10,560 nt of DNA from Desulfobacterales bacterium (GCA_027061865.1 JAMOVZ010000187.1:1-10560), one strand, 5' to 3'; counted from the first letter of the stretch, positions 1 through 7,338 are shown. Numbers and translations: made by a program. Notes: generated from the letters alone by a model not told the origin.

Positions 1-1201
1 AAAAACTGTAGCCAACTTCGTTATGTTCAGTGAGATCCATGCCTCTTAACTCATCCTCTTCATTAAGGCGAAGTCCTAATGTGGCGTTGATGATTTTTAG
101 TATTATAGTTGTCATCACAAAGGAAAACCCCATTGCGGCCGCCACGCCAATAATCTGGATCACCAGCTGCTTCGGGTTGCCGTAAAAGAGCCCTGATGCA
201 TTTACGGAAGCAAAGAGCCCTGTAGCAATAGCTCCCCAAAGGCCGCCCATTCCGTGGACAGCCACCACATCTAGAGAATCATCATAACCAAGCCTTAACT
301 TCGTCAAGACCCCCAAATAACAGACTACCCCTCCTATTAACCCAATTAAAATGGCGGAAAGGGGGGTCACAAAACCTGCCCCAGGGGTGATGGCAACAAG
401 GCCTGCCACTGCTCCGGAGACCACTCCCAAGGTGGTGGGCTTTCCTGTTACTGCTTTTTCCGCCAAGATCCAGGAGAGCGCTGCGGCCCCTGAGGCTACG
501 TGGGTATTAAAAAAGGCGAGGGAGGCACTGGCATTTGCAGCTAAGGCGCTGCCGGCGTTAAAGCCAAACCAGCCGAACCACAGAAGACCTGCCCCAAGTA
601 CGGTCATGGGCAGGTTATGGGGATGAAAGGGGTCTTGACCGAACCCCTTGCGCGGGCCGATCTGGATAGCAGCAGCCAGGGCAGCTGCCCCTGAGCTGAT
701 ATGAATCACCGTCCCTCCTGCAAAATCAAGTGCCCCCAGTGCGCCAAGCCATCCCCCGCCCCATACCCAGTGGCATAAGGGTGTGTAAACTACTGCGCTC
801 CAAACCGTTACAAAGAGCAGAAATGCCGAAAACTTCATCCTCTCTGCAAATGCCCCAGTAATGAGAGCAGGAGTGATTATGGCAAACATCAGTTGAAATG
901 CGCAGAACAAGAGGTGAGGGATGGTGGCCTCTTTCGAGGCAGGCCCTGTGCCTACGCCACTTAGAAAAAGATAGTCTAACTTGCCGATCAACCCTCCCAG
1001 ATCCGGCCCAAAAGAGAGCGTATAGCCTATTGTTATCCAGACCAGAGAAACTAGGCCAAGACAAACGAAACTCTGCATAATTGTTCCAAGCACATTTTTC
1101 CCTCTTACCATCCCACCGTAAAACAGTGCAAGGCCAGGGGTCATCAGCATCACCAGCGCCGTGGAGATCAGCATGAAGCCTGTATCTGCTGCACTTATCA
1201 T
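1..1201 (-). CDS. amt: Ammonium transporter (Amt/MEP/Rh family), 3' end cut by window edge
   Basis: Integral inner-membrane channel that brings ammonium into the cell. Reading the minus strand from the ATG at 1201 gives 400 codons without a stop; the C-terminal tail (ELRGMDLTEHNEVGYS) is typical of the family's last residues, so only a few codons should be missing. Visible functional residues: the twin pore histidines H167 (TVIHISSG) and H316 (VAVHGMGG), the Phe gate region F102/F106, W147 and D159 of the substrate site (HWVWGGG, then LDFAGG), and the LLWFGWFGFNAGS segment. Many hydrophobic stretches fit about 11 membrane helices. I see no long N-terminal signal peptide, unlike some enterobacterial AmtB proteins. 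AGGAGG lies 8 bases before the ATG. The gene diverges from a P-II gene, its expected regulatory partner, which in many bacteria lies in the same operon instead. A sigma-54-type promoter motif precedes it. Confidence 0.96.
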   Translation of the reverse strand, partial: MISAADTGFMLISTALVMLMTPGLALFYGGMVRGKNVLGTIMQSFVCLGLVSLVWITIGYTLSFGPDLGGLIGKLDYLFLSGVGTGPASKEATIPHLLFCAFQLMFAIITPALITGAFAERMKFSAFLLFVTVWSAVVYTPLCHWVWGGGWLGALGALDFAGGTVIHISSGAAALAAAIQIGPRKGFGQDPFHPHNLPMTVLGAGLLWFGWFGFNAGSALAANASASLAFFNTHVASGAAALSWILAEKAVTGKPTTLGVVSGAVAGLVAITPGAGFVTPLSAILIGLIGGVVCYLGVLTKLRLGYDDSLDVVAVHGMGGLWGAIATGLFASVNASGLFYGNPKQLVIQIIGVAAAMGFSFVMTTIILKIINATLGLRLNEEDELRGMDLTEHNEVGYSF

Positions 1202-1259
1202 TTATAAAACCTCCTGTCAGTTAAACTTAAGCCATGTGCAGGCTTATTCTTTTCAGAAA

Positions 1260-1275
1260 GGCAAGATGGAGGCCA
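1260..1275 (-). promoter_or_regulatory. Candidate sigma-54 (RpoN) promoter for amt
   Basis: On the minus strand the sequence reads TGGCCT-CCATC-TTGCC. It has the invariant GG and GC separated by exactly 10 bases, and full TGGC and TTGC half-sites, against the known consensus TGGCAC-N5-TTGCW. Counting 12 bases from the downstream element puts transcription start near 1249, giving a leader of about 48 bases before the amt ATG. Sigma-54 control of amt genes under nitrogen limitation is well established in proteobacteria, so motif and context agree. No start site has been measured. Confidence 0.65.
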
Positions 1276-1282
1276 ATTTGCT
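1267..1282 (+). promoter_or_regulatory. Candidate sigma-54 promoter toward glnB, overlapping the amt one
   Basis: On the plus strand TGGAGG-CCAAT-TTGCT again shows the GG-N10-GC spacing and a perfect TTGCT downstream element, but the upstream element is poorer (TGGAGG against TGGCAC). The predicted start near 1293 would give glnB a long leader of about 270 bases. It shares the GGCC at 1271-1274 with the opposite-strand motif. It may be a real distal glnB promoter or a chance by-product of the near-symmetric amt promoter. Confidence 0.4.
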
Positions 1283-1490
1283 TTTTGTTGATTTTACATC
1301 GAATTTCAATAGGTTGTATGGCTCGAAACCTTTAACGCGGATTACATTTTTGTAGAATATTTTTTTTAGTCCTACGTTTTTGTGTTAACTGGAGGGCGTC
1401 CACATAACGATAGATTTTGTATCGATACTTTTTGGGCCTTCTGCTGATATGGAAGGTGGTTTTCGGTTAATAGCGCTCTGGCGGTAGGTA

Positions 1491-1518
1491 TTGAGTGATT
1501 CTGAGACTAAAATATGAT
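1491..1518 (+). promoter_or_regulatory. Candidate sigma-70-type promoter for glnB
   Basis: TTGAGT at 1491-1496, a 16-base spacer and TATGAT at 1513-1518 resemble the -35 and -10 consensus. The predicted start near 1525 leaves a leader of about 40 bases before the glnB ATG. It could supply basal P-II expression beside a nitrogen-controlled distal promoter. This rests on motif similarity only. Confidence 0.45.
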
Positions 1519-1565
1519 ACATAACAAGATCAAAATGGAAAATCGATTCGTGAAGGAGTGGGTGT

Positions 1566-1904
1566 ATGAAAAAAATTGAAGCAATTATCAAGCCCTTCAA
1601 ACTGGAAGAGGTGAAGGAGGCGGTTTTAAAGCTTGGTGTGGGGGGAATGAGCGTCACTGAGATAAAAGGGTTTGGCAGGCAAAAGGGACACAAGGAAGTC
1701 TACCGCGGTGCCGAATATGTGGTGGACTTCCTTCCCAAGGTAAAGATTGAAGTGGTTGTCCCCACCGATCTCATGCCTAGGGTGGTGGAAGTCATAAAGG
1801 AGACTGCTTACACCGGACAAATAGGTGATGGAAAGATCTTCATCATACCAGTTGAGAAAGCAATCCGGATACGTACCGGAGAAGAAGACGCAGACGCCAT
1901 CTAA
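1566..1904 (+). CDS. glnB: Nitrogen regulatory protein P-II (GlnB/GlnK family)
   Basis: Small trimeric signal protein that binds ATP/ADP and 2-oxoglutarate and reports nitrogen status to targets such as Amt, NtrB and the glutamine synthetase adenylyltransferase. The 112 residues match the family's usual length. Visible features: N-terminal MKKIEAIIKPFKLEEV; the T-loop (KGFGRQKGHKEVYRGAEYVVDF) with Tyr51, the conserved uridylylation site, plus Tyr46; the B-loop TGQIGDGKIF around residues 83-92; and the C-terminal RIRTGEEDADAI. AAGGAG at 1553-1558, 7 bases before the ATG, fixes the start. The next gene encodes the GlnD enzyme that would modify Tyr51, and the divergent gene is an ammonium channel. 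GlnB and GlnK cannot be separated on sequence alone; the amt neighbour would favour GlnK and the glnD/gdhA neighbours do not decide it. Confidence 0.97.
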   Translation: MKKIEAIIKPFKLEEVKEAVLKLGVGGMSVTEIKGFGRQKGHKEVYRGAEYVVDFLPKVKIEVVVPTDLMPRVVEVIKETAYTGQIGDGKIFIIPVEKAIRIRTGEEDADAI

Positions 1905-4530
1905 TGATGCAAATGCGGTTTCGGAGTTAGTCCAGGAGTTTGCAGCATCTAGAAAAGTGCTTATCCTGGATGAGCTTCCGAGACTTTCTGGGGTGAAATT
2001 AACCAGAAAATACACTCTCTTGGTAGACCACTTTTTGAGGAAATTGCTTCCCCTGGCCGGCCTCACCCCCGATACCTTCAATGACTCTGATAATGGAAGG
2101 ATAGCTGTCATCGCCTTGGGCGGATACGGCAGCATGGAGCTGTGTTTTGGCTCTGATGTGGACCTCATGATCCTCTATGAAAAGGAAAGATTGCCCTATT
2201 TCTTGGAAAGGTCACTTTTGAGGCTATTCTATGGGCTGTGGGACGCCAAACTGGATGTTGGCTACAGTATAGTAAACTTAATTGAAGCCCAAAAATTGAT
2301 AAAAAAGGAATTTGAATCCTTGACCTCTGTGATCCCTGCAAGGCTTGTGGCCGGATCCAGGTCGCTTGCTCGGGAGGCCAGGGCCCTTTTCCTGGCAGGC
2401 CTGGAAGAAGATCGCGAAGGGTTTTTCAGGCGAGTGCTTGAGGCCAGGGCGGAGCGGGAGAGAAAGTTTGACAAGGAGGTATTCTTGCTGGAGCCGGAAT
2501 TAAAAGAAGGGCTCGGGGGGCTTAGGGATCTGGATTACATGAGATGGGTCTCTCGGGTGTGCTTAGGGGTCAATAGGTTTTCAGACCTATCGCTTCTGAG
2601 CGAATTCTCTCACTTTGACCTGAACCAGCTCTATCATGCCAGAGGTTTCCTGTTGAAGATAAGAAACTACCTCCACTCCATGGCAGAGAGGAAGGAAGAC
2701 CGCCTGTTGCTTGAATATCAAAGGAGGCTTGCCACCATACTTGGCTATGGCGGGAGCATCAGCCTCAGCGGCACGGACCGTTTCATGAAAGAGGTCTATC
2801 TCCATATGAACAGGGTGAGATACGCGGTGGAGGAATTCCTGGTGAAGGTCGGTGACATATTGTTCCCGGCCCCGGTTGTGCGGGCATCCTGGTTTTTGCC
2901 TTCTGAATTCCGTCTGGTTAAGGGGAACCTCGTTATAAAAGAGATGGAGCTGTTGGACCGCGATCCCGATTTGATCCTCAGGGCACTCAATATTGCAAAC
3001 CGGCATAATCTTCACTTGGGTTCTGGGCTCATCTGGAAGGCCAAGGGCATTGTGGCCCGCCTTGGTTCGAGGCTTGCCTCATCAGAGTCGGCCAAGGGAC
3101 TGTTTGTGGATTTGATCACTAATCCCAACAGCCTGAAAACTATGCGTTTGGCCCTTGAGCTAGGGCTGATCTGCGCCTTTATCCCCGAGTTTAAAAGGAT
3201 ACGCAATCTGGCTCAATTTGGCTACTACCATGTGGAGACAGTGGATCTGCATCTTCTGAGCACTCTCCATATACTGGGTGGAATCAGGGATGGGGCGTAT
3301 GAAGCATATTGGCCGCTGCTGCAAAATGTATGGAATGAACTCAAGAATCCGGGCCTTTTGTGCATTGCGGGGCTGCTTCATGATATCGGCAAGGGCTACG
3401 GAAGGGGCCATAGCCTGAAAGGCGGGCAGATTGTGGAGGGGATAGTGGAAAGGCTGGGTTTTGGCCGAGAAGCTTCAAGGGCTGTAAGCTTCTTGGTTCG
3501 CCACCACCTGCTTCTAAGCAGGGTTTCTCAGCGGAGGGACTTGGGTGAGGAAAAGACAGTAATCCAAGTGGCCCAAACCGTTCAGGATCCGGATTTGCTA
3601 AATATGCTTTTCTTGCTTTCTGTGGCCGACAGTATGGCAACAGGGCCTGCGGCGCGGAGCCATTGGAAACACTCTCTTCTTGAAGAGCTGTTTTTCAAGG
3701 TGAGAAAGGTGATAAAGGGAGGAGCCTTTGCCACGCCAGATGCCACCAAGAGGGCGGAAGAAAAAAAGCAGAGGGTTGCCAAGGCACTTGAAAGGGAGTT
3801 TGGCCTGGAGGCTGTTGAGGAGATGTTGGAACAGCTCTCCATAAGGTATCTTTTGAGTGTGGATATTCCTGATATGATAGATCAGCTTAGGCTTGCCCTC
3901 ACAATGGGAGAAAAGAGATACTCCTGGGTTTTGAAGACGCGGAAGGGCACATCAGTCACCAAGATTCTACAGTGCACTTACGATATGCCTGGCCTTTTCA
4001 GTAAAATGGTGGGTGCCTTTACCATAAATGACATCCGGGTACTTTCCGCCAATATCTTTACCCTGAGAAATGGCATGGCCCTGGATATCTATGAAGTTAC
4101 CAATCCCCTTGACCCGCTGAGAGAGTCAGAGAGGTGGGAGAAGGTTTATGGAGACATACTCGCGGCCCTTGAGGGTCGTATTAGCCTAGAAGAGCTTATT
4201 AAAAGGAGGAAAGAGGCCAAAGAATTTTTAAGATATTACGACTCCCACATAAGGTCAAAGATAATGATCGATAACGAGGTGTCTGACTTTTTCACCGTGA
4301 TAGAGGGCACGTGGCCTTACAGGCCGGGGATCCTGTATGAGGTTGCCACCATACTCAACTCCTTGGAACTTGACATACGCTTTGCCAAGGTGAACATTGA
4401 TAAAGAAAGGATGGCTGGGGCCTTTTATGTAAGAGATAAGGCGGGGCAAAAGGTCTTTGAGCAAGAAGAGCTTGAGATTATGAGAAAAAAACTGAAGGGC
4501 CCTTATGATGCTGGCCGGAATCTAAGTTAA
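1828..4530 (+). CDS. glnD: [Protein-PII] uridylyltransferase / uridylyl-removing enzyme GlnD
   Basis: Bifunctional glutamine sensor that uridylylates P-II when glutamine is low and removes UMP when it is high. About 900 residues, close to the 890 of the E. coli enzyme. Domains in order: nucleotidyltransferase with GGYG (98-101) and the SDVD metal site (Asp110, Asp112); a linker helical region with EGLGGLRDLDYMRWV, matching the family's GGLRD motif; HD hydrolase domain with LLHDIGKG (His518, Asp519), GHS and RHHLL (His559/560); and two C-terminal ACT domains (about 710-775 and 825-895), the known glutamine-sensing part. All key catalytic residues are present. The start is uncertain: an in-frame TAG at 1822-1824 is followed by GTG 1825 and ATG 1828, both inside glnB with no good Shine-Dalgarno. 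The next candidates, TTG 1852 and GTG 1957, are also weakly supported, and GTG 1957 would still keep every conserved domain. gdhA follows 17 bases after the stop. Confidence 0.95.
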   Translation: MERSSSYQLRKQSGYVPEKKTQTPSNDANAVSELVQEFAASRKVLILDELPRLSGVKLTRKYTLLVDHFLRKLLPLAGLTPDTFNDSDNGRIAVIALGGYGSMELCFGSDVDLMILYEKERLPYFLERSLLRLFYGLWDAKLDVGYSIVNLIEAQKLIKKEFESLTSVIPARLVAGSRSLAREARALFLAGLEEDREGFFRRVLEARAERERKFDKEVFLLEPELKEGLGGLRDLDYMRWVSRVCLGVNRFSDLSLLSEFSHFDLNQLYHARGFLLKIRNYLHSMAERKEDRLLLEYQRRLATILGYGGSISLSGTDRFMKEVYLHMNRVRYAVEEFLVKVGDILFPAPVVRASWFLPSEFRLVKGNLVIKEMELLDRDPDLILRALNIANRHNLHLGSGLIWKAKGIVARLGSRLASSESAKGLFVDLITNPNSLKTMRLALELGLICAFIPEFKRIRNLAQFGYYHVETVDLHLLSTLHILGGIRDGAYEAYWPLLQNVWNELKNPGLLCIAGLLHDIGKGYGRGHSLKGGQIVEGIVERLGFGREASRAVSFLVRHHLLLSRVSQRRDLGEEKTVIQVAQTVQDPDLLNMLFLLSVADSMATGPAARSHWKHSLLEELFFKVRKVIKGGAFATPDATKRAEEKKQRVAKALEREFGLEAVEEMLEQLSIRYLLSVDIPDMIDQLRLALTMGEKRYSWVLKTRKGTSVTKILQCTYDMPGLFSKMVGAFTINDIRVLSANIFTLRNGMALDIYEVTNPLDPLRESERWEKVYGDILAALEGRISLEELIKRRKEAKEFLRYYDSHIRSKIMIDNEVSDFFTVIEGTWPYRPGILYEVATILNSLELDIRFAKVNIDKERMAGAFYVRDKAGQKVFEQEELEIMRKKLKGPYDAGRNLS

Positions 4531-4533
4531 ATT

Positions 4534-4540
4534 AGGAGGT
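4534..4540 (+). promoter_or_regulatory. Strong Shine-Dalgarno deciding the gdhA start
   Basis: AGGAGGT is close to a perfect anti-16S match and lies 7 bases before the ATG at 4548. In-frame GTG 4539 and ATG 4542 overlap or abut it and are too close to be used, so the protein should begin MAETVDSLKN. Confidence 0.75.
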
Positions 4541-4547
4541 GATGCAG

Positions 4548-5804
4548 ATGGCCGAAACAGTGGATTCTTTGAAAAATGCACAAAGGCAGGTGGATATGAT
4601 TTCTAAATATCTTGATGTGGACGAAGGGATTTTGGAAAAGATCAAGGTGCCGCGAAGAGAGATAACCGTGAATTTTCCAGCAAAGATGGACGATGGCACG
4701 GTAAAAATTTTCACAGGCTACCGGGTCCAGCACAATGATACCAGAGGGCCGTTTAAGGGGGGGCTACGATACCATCCAGAGGTAGACATGAATGAGACCA
4801 CGGCTCTGGCCATGTGGATGACGTGGAAGACCGCCGTGGTGAACATCCCCTTTGGAGGGGCAAAGGGTGGGGTCAAGTGCAATCCCAAGGAGATGAGCGA
4901 AGGGGAACTGGAGCGCCTTACCAGGCGTTTTACCTGGGAGATCTCTCCCTTTATCGGGCCAGATGTGGATATCCCCGCCCCTGATGTGTACACAAATCCA
5001 AGGGTTATGGCTTGGATCATGGATACCTACTCCATCATAAAGGGCAGGGCGGTGACCGGTGTTGTCACAGGAAAGCCTTTGGAATTGGGGGGATCTTTGG
5101 GCCGATTTGAAGCCACTGGAAAGGGTTGCGTTATCGTTACTGCCAAGGCATGCCAAGAGTACGGAATACCGTTGGAAGGCGCAAGAGTGGCAATTCAAGG
5201 AAGTGGCAATGTTGGTGGGATTGCTGCGTACTATTTTGATTCAATGGGTGCCAAGGTCGTGGCCATATCTGATTCTAAGGGGGGCATTTACAATGAAAAG
5301 GGGTTGCCTCTAAAAAGAGCCATGGAGTGCAAGACTAAGCACGACCGCTTTATCCCTGAAGAAATAGGCGACTGTGTGGCCATTACAAATCAGGAACTCC
5401 TGGCCTTGGACTGCGATATCTTGGTGCTAGCTGCCCTTGGCAATGTGTTGACCGGAGAAAATGCAGCTGATGTCAAGGCAAAGATGATAGTGGAAGGGGC
5501 AAATGGCCCTACTACCACAGAGGCCGACCTGATACTGGAAGAAAAGGGCGTGATTGTGTTGCCCGACATCCTTGCCAATGCAGGCGGTGTTATTGTCTCC
5601 TATTTTGAGTGGGTCCAGAACCTCCAGGAACTCCTTTGGAGTGAAGAAGAAATTGCCACCAGGCTGCAGAATATCCTTGAAAGGAGCTTTGAAGAAGTAT
5701 TGAAAATCTCCAAAGACAAAAAAGTTTCCCTGCGGATGGCAGCCTACATACTTGCTGTCGGCCGCGTGGCAAAGGCCCACGAGCTGCGTGGAATTTATCC
5801 CTAA
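4548..5804 (+). CDS. gdhA: Glutamate dehydrogenase (Glu/Leu/Phe/Val dehydrogenase family)
   Basis: Reversibly aminates 2-oxoglutarate to glutamate with NAD(P)H, a direct route for ammonium assimilation or glutamate breakdown. The 418 residues fit the short hexameric family found in many bacteria and archaea. Visible sites (numbered from ATG 4548): Lys70 (GPFKGGLRYHP), Lys94 (MWMTWKTAV), catalytic Lys106 (PFGGAKGGVK), catalytic Asp146 (IPAPDVYT), dinucleotide-binding GSGNVGG at 218-224, and the C-terminal NAGGVIVSYFEWVQN segment that closes the substrate pocket. The TGKP and GGSLGR..ATG signature points to glutamate rather than leucine or phenylalanine as substrate. The second beta strand of the Rossmann fold ends AISDSKGG; the coenzyme cannot be fixed from this alone. 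The gene lies 17 bases behind glnD and so likely shares its transcript. Its stop overlaps that of the convergent mpl. Confidence 0.95.
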   Translation: MAETVDSLKNAQRQVDMISKYLDVDEGILEKIKVPRREITVNFPAKMDDGTVKIFTGYRVQHNDTRGPFKGGLRYHPEVDMNETTALAMWMTWKTAVVNIPFGGAKGGVKCNPKEMSEGELERLTRRFTWEISPFIGPDVDIPAPDVYTNPRVMAWIMDTYSIIKGRAVTGVVTGKPLELGGSLGRFEATGKGCVIVTAKACQEYGIPLEGARVAIQGSGNVGGIAAYYFDSMGAKVVAISDSKGGIYNEKGLPLKRAMECKTKHDRFIPEEIGDCVAITNQELLALDCDILVLAALGNVLTGENAADVKAKMIVEGANGPTTTEADLILEEKGVIVLPDILANAGGVIVSYFEWVQNLQELLWSEEEIATRLQNILERSFEEVLKISKDKKVSLRMAAYILAVGRVAKAHELRGIYP

Positions 5805-7258
5805 TCCTTATCCAGTGATTTGAGAAGGCGGCTGGGGAGGTCCTTGAAGCCACCATTAGACATGAACACTATCACGTCGCCCCCCTCCACCTTGTCCTGC
5901 AGTATCACCAACAGCTCATCAATTGAGGGGCTCCAATAAGCCTCTACGCCCCTCTTGGCCAAGTCAGCGGCCAAGCGCTGTGAAGAGAATCTATCTTGCG
6001 GTGGAATGGAGTCAACATTAGAGGGCTCCGGGGCCATTACCAGGTCTGCCCGGCTGAGGGCATCAGCATATTCGGTTTGAAATATATTGCGGCGGCTGGA
6101 ATTGGACCTAGGCTCAAATACAGCTATTAGGCGACGCGAAGGGAACCTTTCCTTAAGTGATGCCACAGTCTCGGCCACCTCTGTGGGGTGGTGCGCAAAA
6201 TCGTCAATGACAAGGATACCAGAGACCTCTCCCAATATCTCTTGCCGTCTTTTCACCCCTATGAAGCTTTTTACGGCCTTCTTAATCACACCGGTTGATA
6301 TTCCTATGCCTAGTGAAAGGGCGATGGCCCCTGTTAGGTTGCTGAGATTGTGCCTGCCGTAAAGAGGGGTTTCAAGCGAAATGTTTTCTCCCTTGCCCAT
6401 GCTGATGGTAAACACTGTCCCTTTAGAGGAGAAATCATATGCTTCAATACGGATCCCAGAGGCATGGTTGAATCCATAGCCAAGAGTTTTCCCTTTCCTT
6501 GTTTTGGCGAGTTTCCTCACCATTGGCTCATCCATGTTCGCCACAAGGTAACCTGAGGGGGGCACCGAAGGGAGCAGGGCCTTAAACGATTCAAGGACAT
6601 GATCGAGGTCCTTGTATATATCGGCATGGTCGAATTCAATGTTGGTCATGATCAGGTGAGCAGGCCTGTAATGCAGGAATTTGGGGCCTTTGTCAAAAAA
6701 GGCTGAATCGTATTCATCACCCTCTATAGCAAAATAGGGGCCTTTGCCCACATGAAAGCCCGTTTGAAAATTGAGCGGGATTCCGCCTATAAGAAATCCA
6801 GGTTTCAGGCCAGCTTGCTCAAGGATCCATGCAATGGCTGAGGTGGTGGTGGTTTTTCCATGTGTGCCGGCTACCACTATAACCTCCTTGTCTTGTAGTG
6901 CGAATTGCGCCACTGCCTGAGGAAAGCTGAGGTATGGGATGCCCCTCCTGGCCAGGGCCATCACTTCAGGATTGGTTCGGCGGATCACGTTTCCCACAAT
7001 CACCAGATCCGGCTCAGGAGTGAGATTCTCTGCCTTATAGCCTTTAAAAACAGGGATTGATAAAGAGTCCAAGAATCTGCTCATTGGCGGATAAGTATTT
7101 TGGTCAGAGCCGGCTACTTTCAGTCCTTGGGCCTTGAGCATGCCGGCCAAAGAGGCCATGCCCGTACCACATATACCCATGAAGTACACGTATTTGATAT
7201 GTCGGGGCGGATAATTCAGGGCAGGATCCAAGGGGTAAAATTTGTTTTTCTCATCCAT
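5801..7258 (-). CDS. mpl: UDP-N-acetylmuramate:L-alanyl-gamma-D-glutamyl-meso-DAP ligase (Mpl)
   Basis: Cytoplasmic Mur-type ligase of peptidoglycan recycling: it joins the recovered tripeptide L-Ala-D-Glu-mDAP to UDP-MurNAc using ATP. 485 residues. Visible features: N-terminal UDP-binding loop GICGTGMASLAG (28-39); P-loop AGTHGKTTT (130-138); the GDEYDSAFFDK motif at 180-190 and IEFDHADI at 207-214; DDFAHHPTE at 352-360; and FEPRSNSSRR at 381-390. GNVIRRTNPEV, KFLHYRP and the EPRSN block separate it from MurC, which shares the fold. The ATG at 7258 follows an in-frame stop by four codons and is the only sensible start, but GGAG lies 16 bases upstream, too far to be a normal Shine-Dalgarno. 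The gene shares a 4-base end overlap with gdhA and diverges from rpmB. Confidence 0.95.
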   Translation of the reverse strand: MDEKNKFYPLDPALNYPPRHIKYVYFMGICGTGMASLAGMLKAQGLKVAGSDQNTYPPMSRFLDSLSIPVFKGYKAENLTPEPDLVIVGNVIRRTNPEVMALARRGIPYLSFPQAVAQFALQDKEVIVVAGTHGKTTTTSAIAWILEQAGLKPGFLIGGIPLNFQTGFHVGKGPYFAIEGDEYDSAFFDKGPKFLHYRPAHLIMTNIEFDHADIYKDLDHVLESFKALLPSVPPSGYLVANMDEPMVRKLAKTRKGKTLGYGFNHASGIRIEAYDFSSKGTVFTISMGKGENISLETPLYGRHNLSNLTGAIALSLGIGISTGVIKKAVKSFIGVKRRQEILGEVSGILVIDDFAHHPTEVAETVASLKERFPSRRLIAVFEPRSNSSRRNIFQTEYADALSRADLVMAPEPSNVDSIPPQDRFSSQRLAADLAKRGVEAYWSPSIDELLVILQDKVEGGDVIVFMSNGGFKDLPSRLLKSLDKD

Positions 7259-7289
7259 AGGAATGACAATTCATCTCCGATTATTTTTC

Positions 7290-7318
7290 TTGCAAGTCTG
7301 GCAAGAGTAGACTATATT
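7290..7318 (+). promoter_or_regulatory. Candidate sigma-70-type promoter for rpmB
   Basis: TTGCAA at 7290-7295, a 17-base spacer and TATATT at 7313-7318 match a typical strong vegetative promoter. The predicted start near 7325 gives a leader of about 67 bases before the rpmB ATG at 7392. It is the only well-formed promoter seen in the mpl-rpmB gap. Confidence 0.65.
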
Positions 7319-7338
7319 AAAAAATTTATGGAAAATGC

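Larger units (their letters stand above)
1202..1565. other. amt-glnB divergent intergenic regulatory region
   Basis: This 364-base gap separates the divergent amt and glnB genes and I find no credible coding region in it. It contains, from left to right: the amt Shine-Dalgarno and a short inverted repeat (TAAGCC, 7 bases, GGCTTA) at 1228-1246; two overlapping divergent sigma-54-type promoter motifs at 1260-1282; an AT-rich part with T tracts at 1347-1351, 1360-1367 and 1377-1381; a perfect 10-base palindrome GTATCGATAC at 1419-1428; a sigma-70-like promoter at 1491-1518; and the glnB Shine-Dalgarno. I could not recognise a canonical NtrC-type enhancer or an IHF site by eye. Confidence 0.7.

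Noticed and set aside
1311..1331. Inverted repeat AGGTT-N11-AACCT
   Set aside because: Only 5 bp with a long loop; not distinguishable from chance.
351..1355. Plus-strand and other minus-strand open frames across the amt region (for example 351-626, 726-1064, 898-1080)
   Set aside because: They are shadows of the amt frame, which reads through from 1201 to the left edge with all family residues; they lack family motifs of their own.
1451..1560. Further sigma-54 motif close to glnB, including TGGCGGTAGGTATTGAG
   Set aside because: No GG-N10-GC pair occurs there; this candidate has wrong spacing and TTGA instead of TTGC.
1385..1693. Minus-strand open frame spanning the glnB 5' region
   Set aside because: It overlaps the well-supported glnB start antisense, has no ribosome site I can support and no recognisable motifs.
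7251..7274. Seven-codon minus-strand upstream frame ending at the mpl start (ATG 7274, TGA overlapping ATGGATGA)
   Set aside because: The only GGAG is directly joined to its ATG with no spacing, so it has no usable ribosome site; such short frames arise easily by chance.
7259..7330. Possible sigma-70 promoter for mpl on the minus strand (TTGCCA followed by AT-rich bases)
   Set aside because: Spacing to any -10-like hexamer is 13-15 bases, too short; no supportable motif pair was found.
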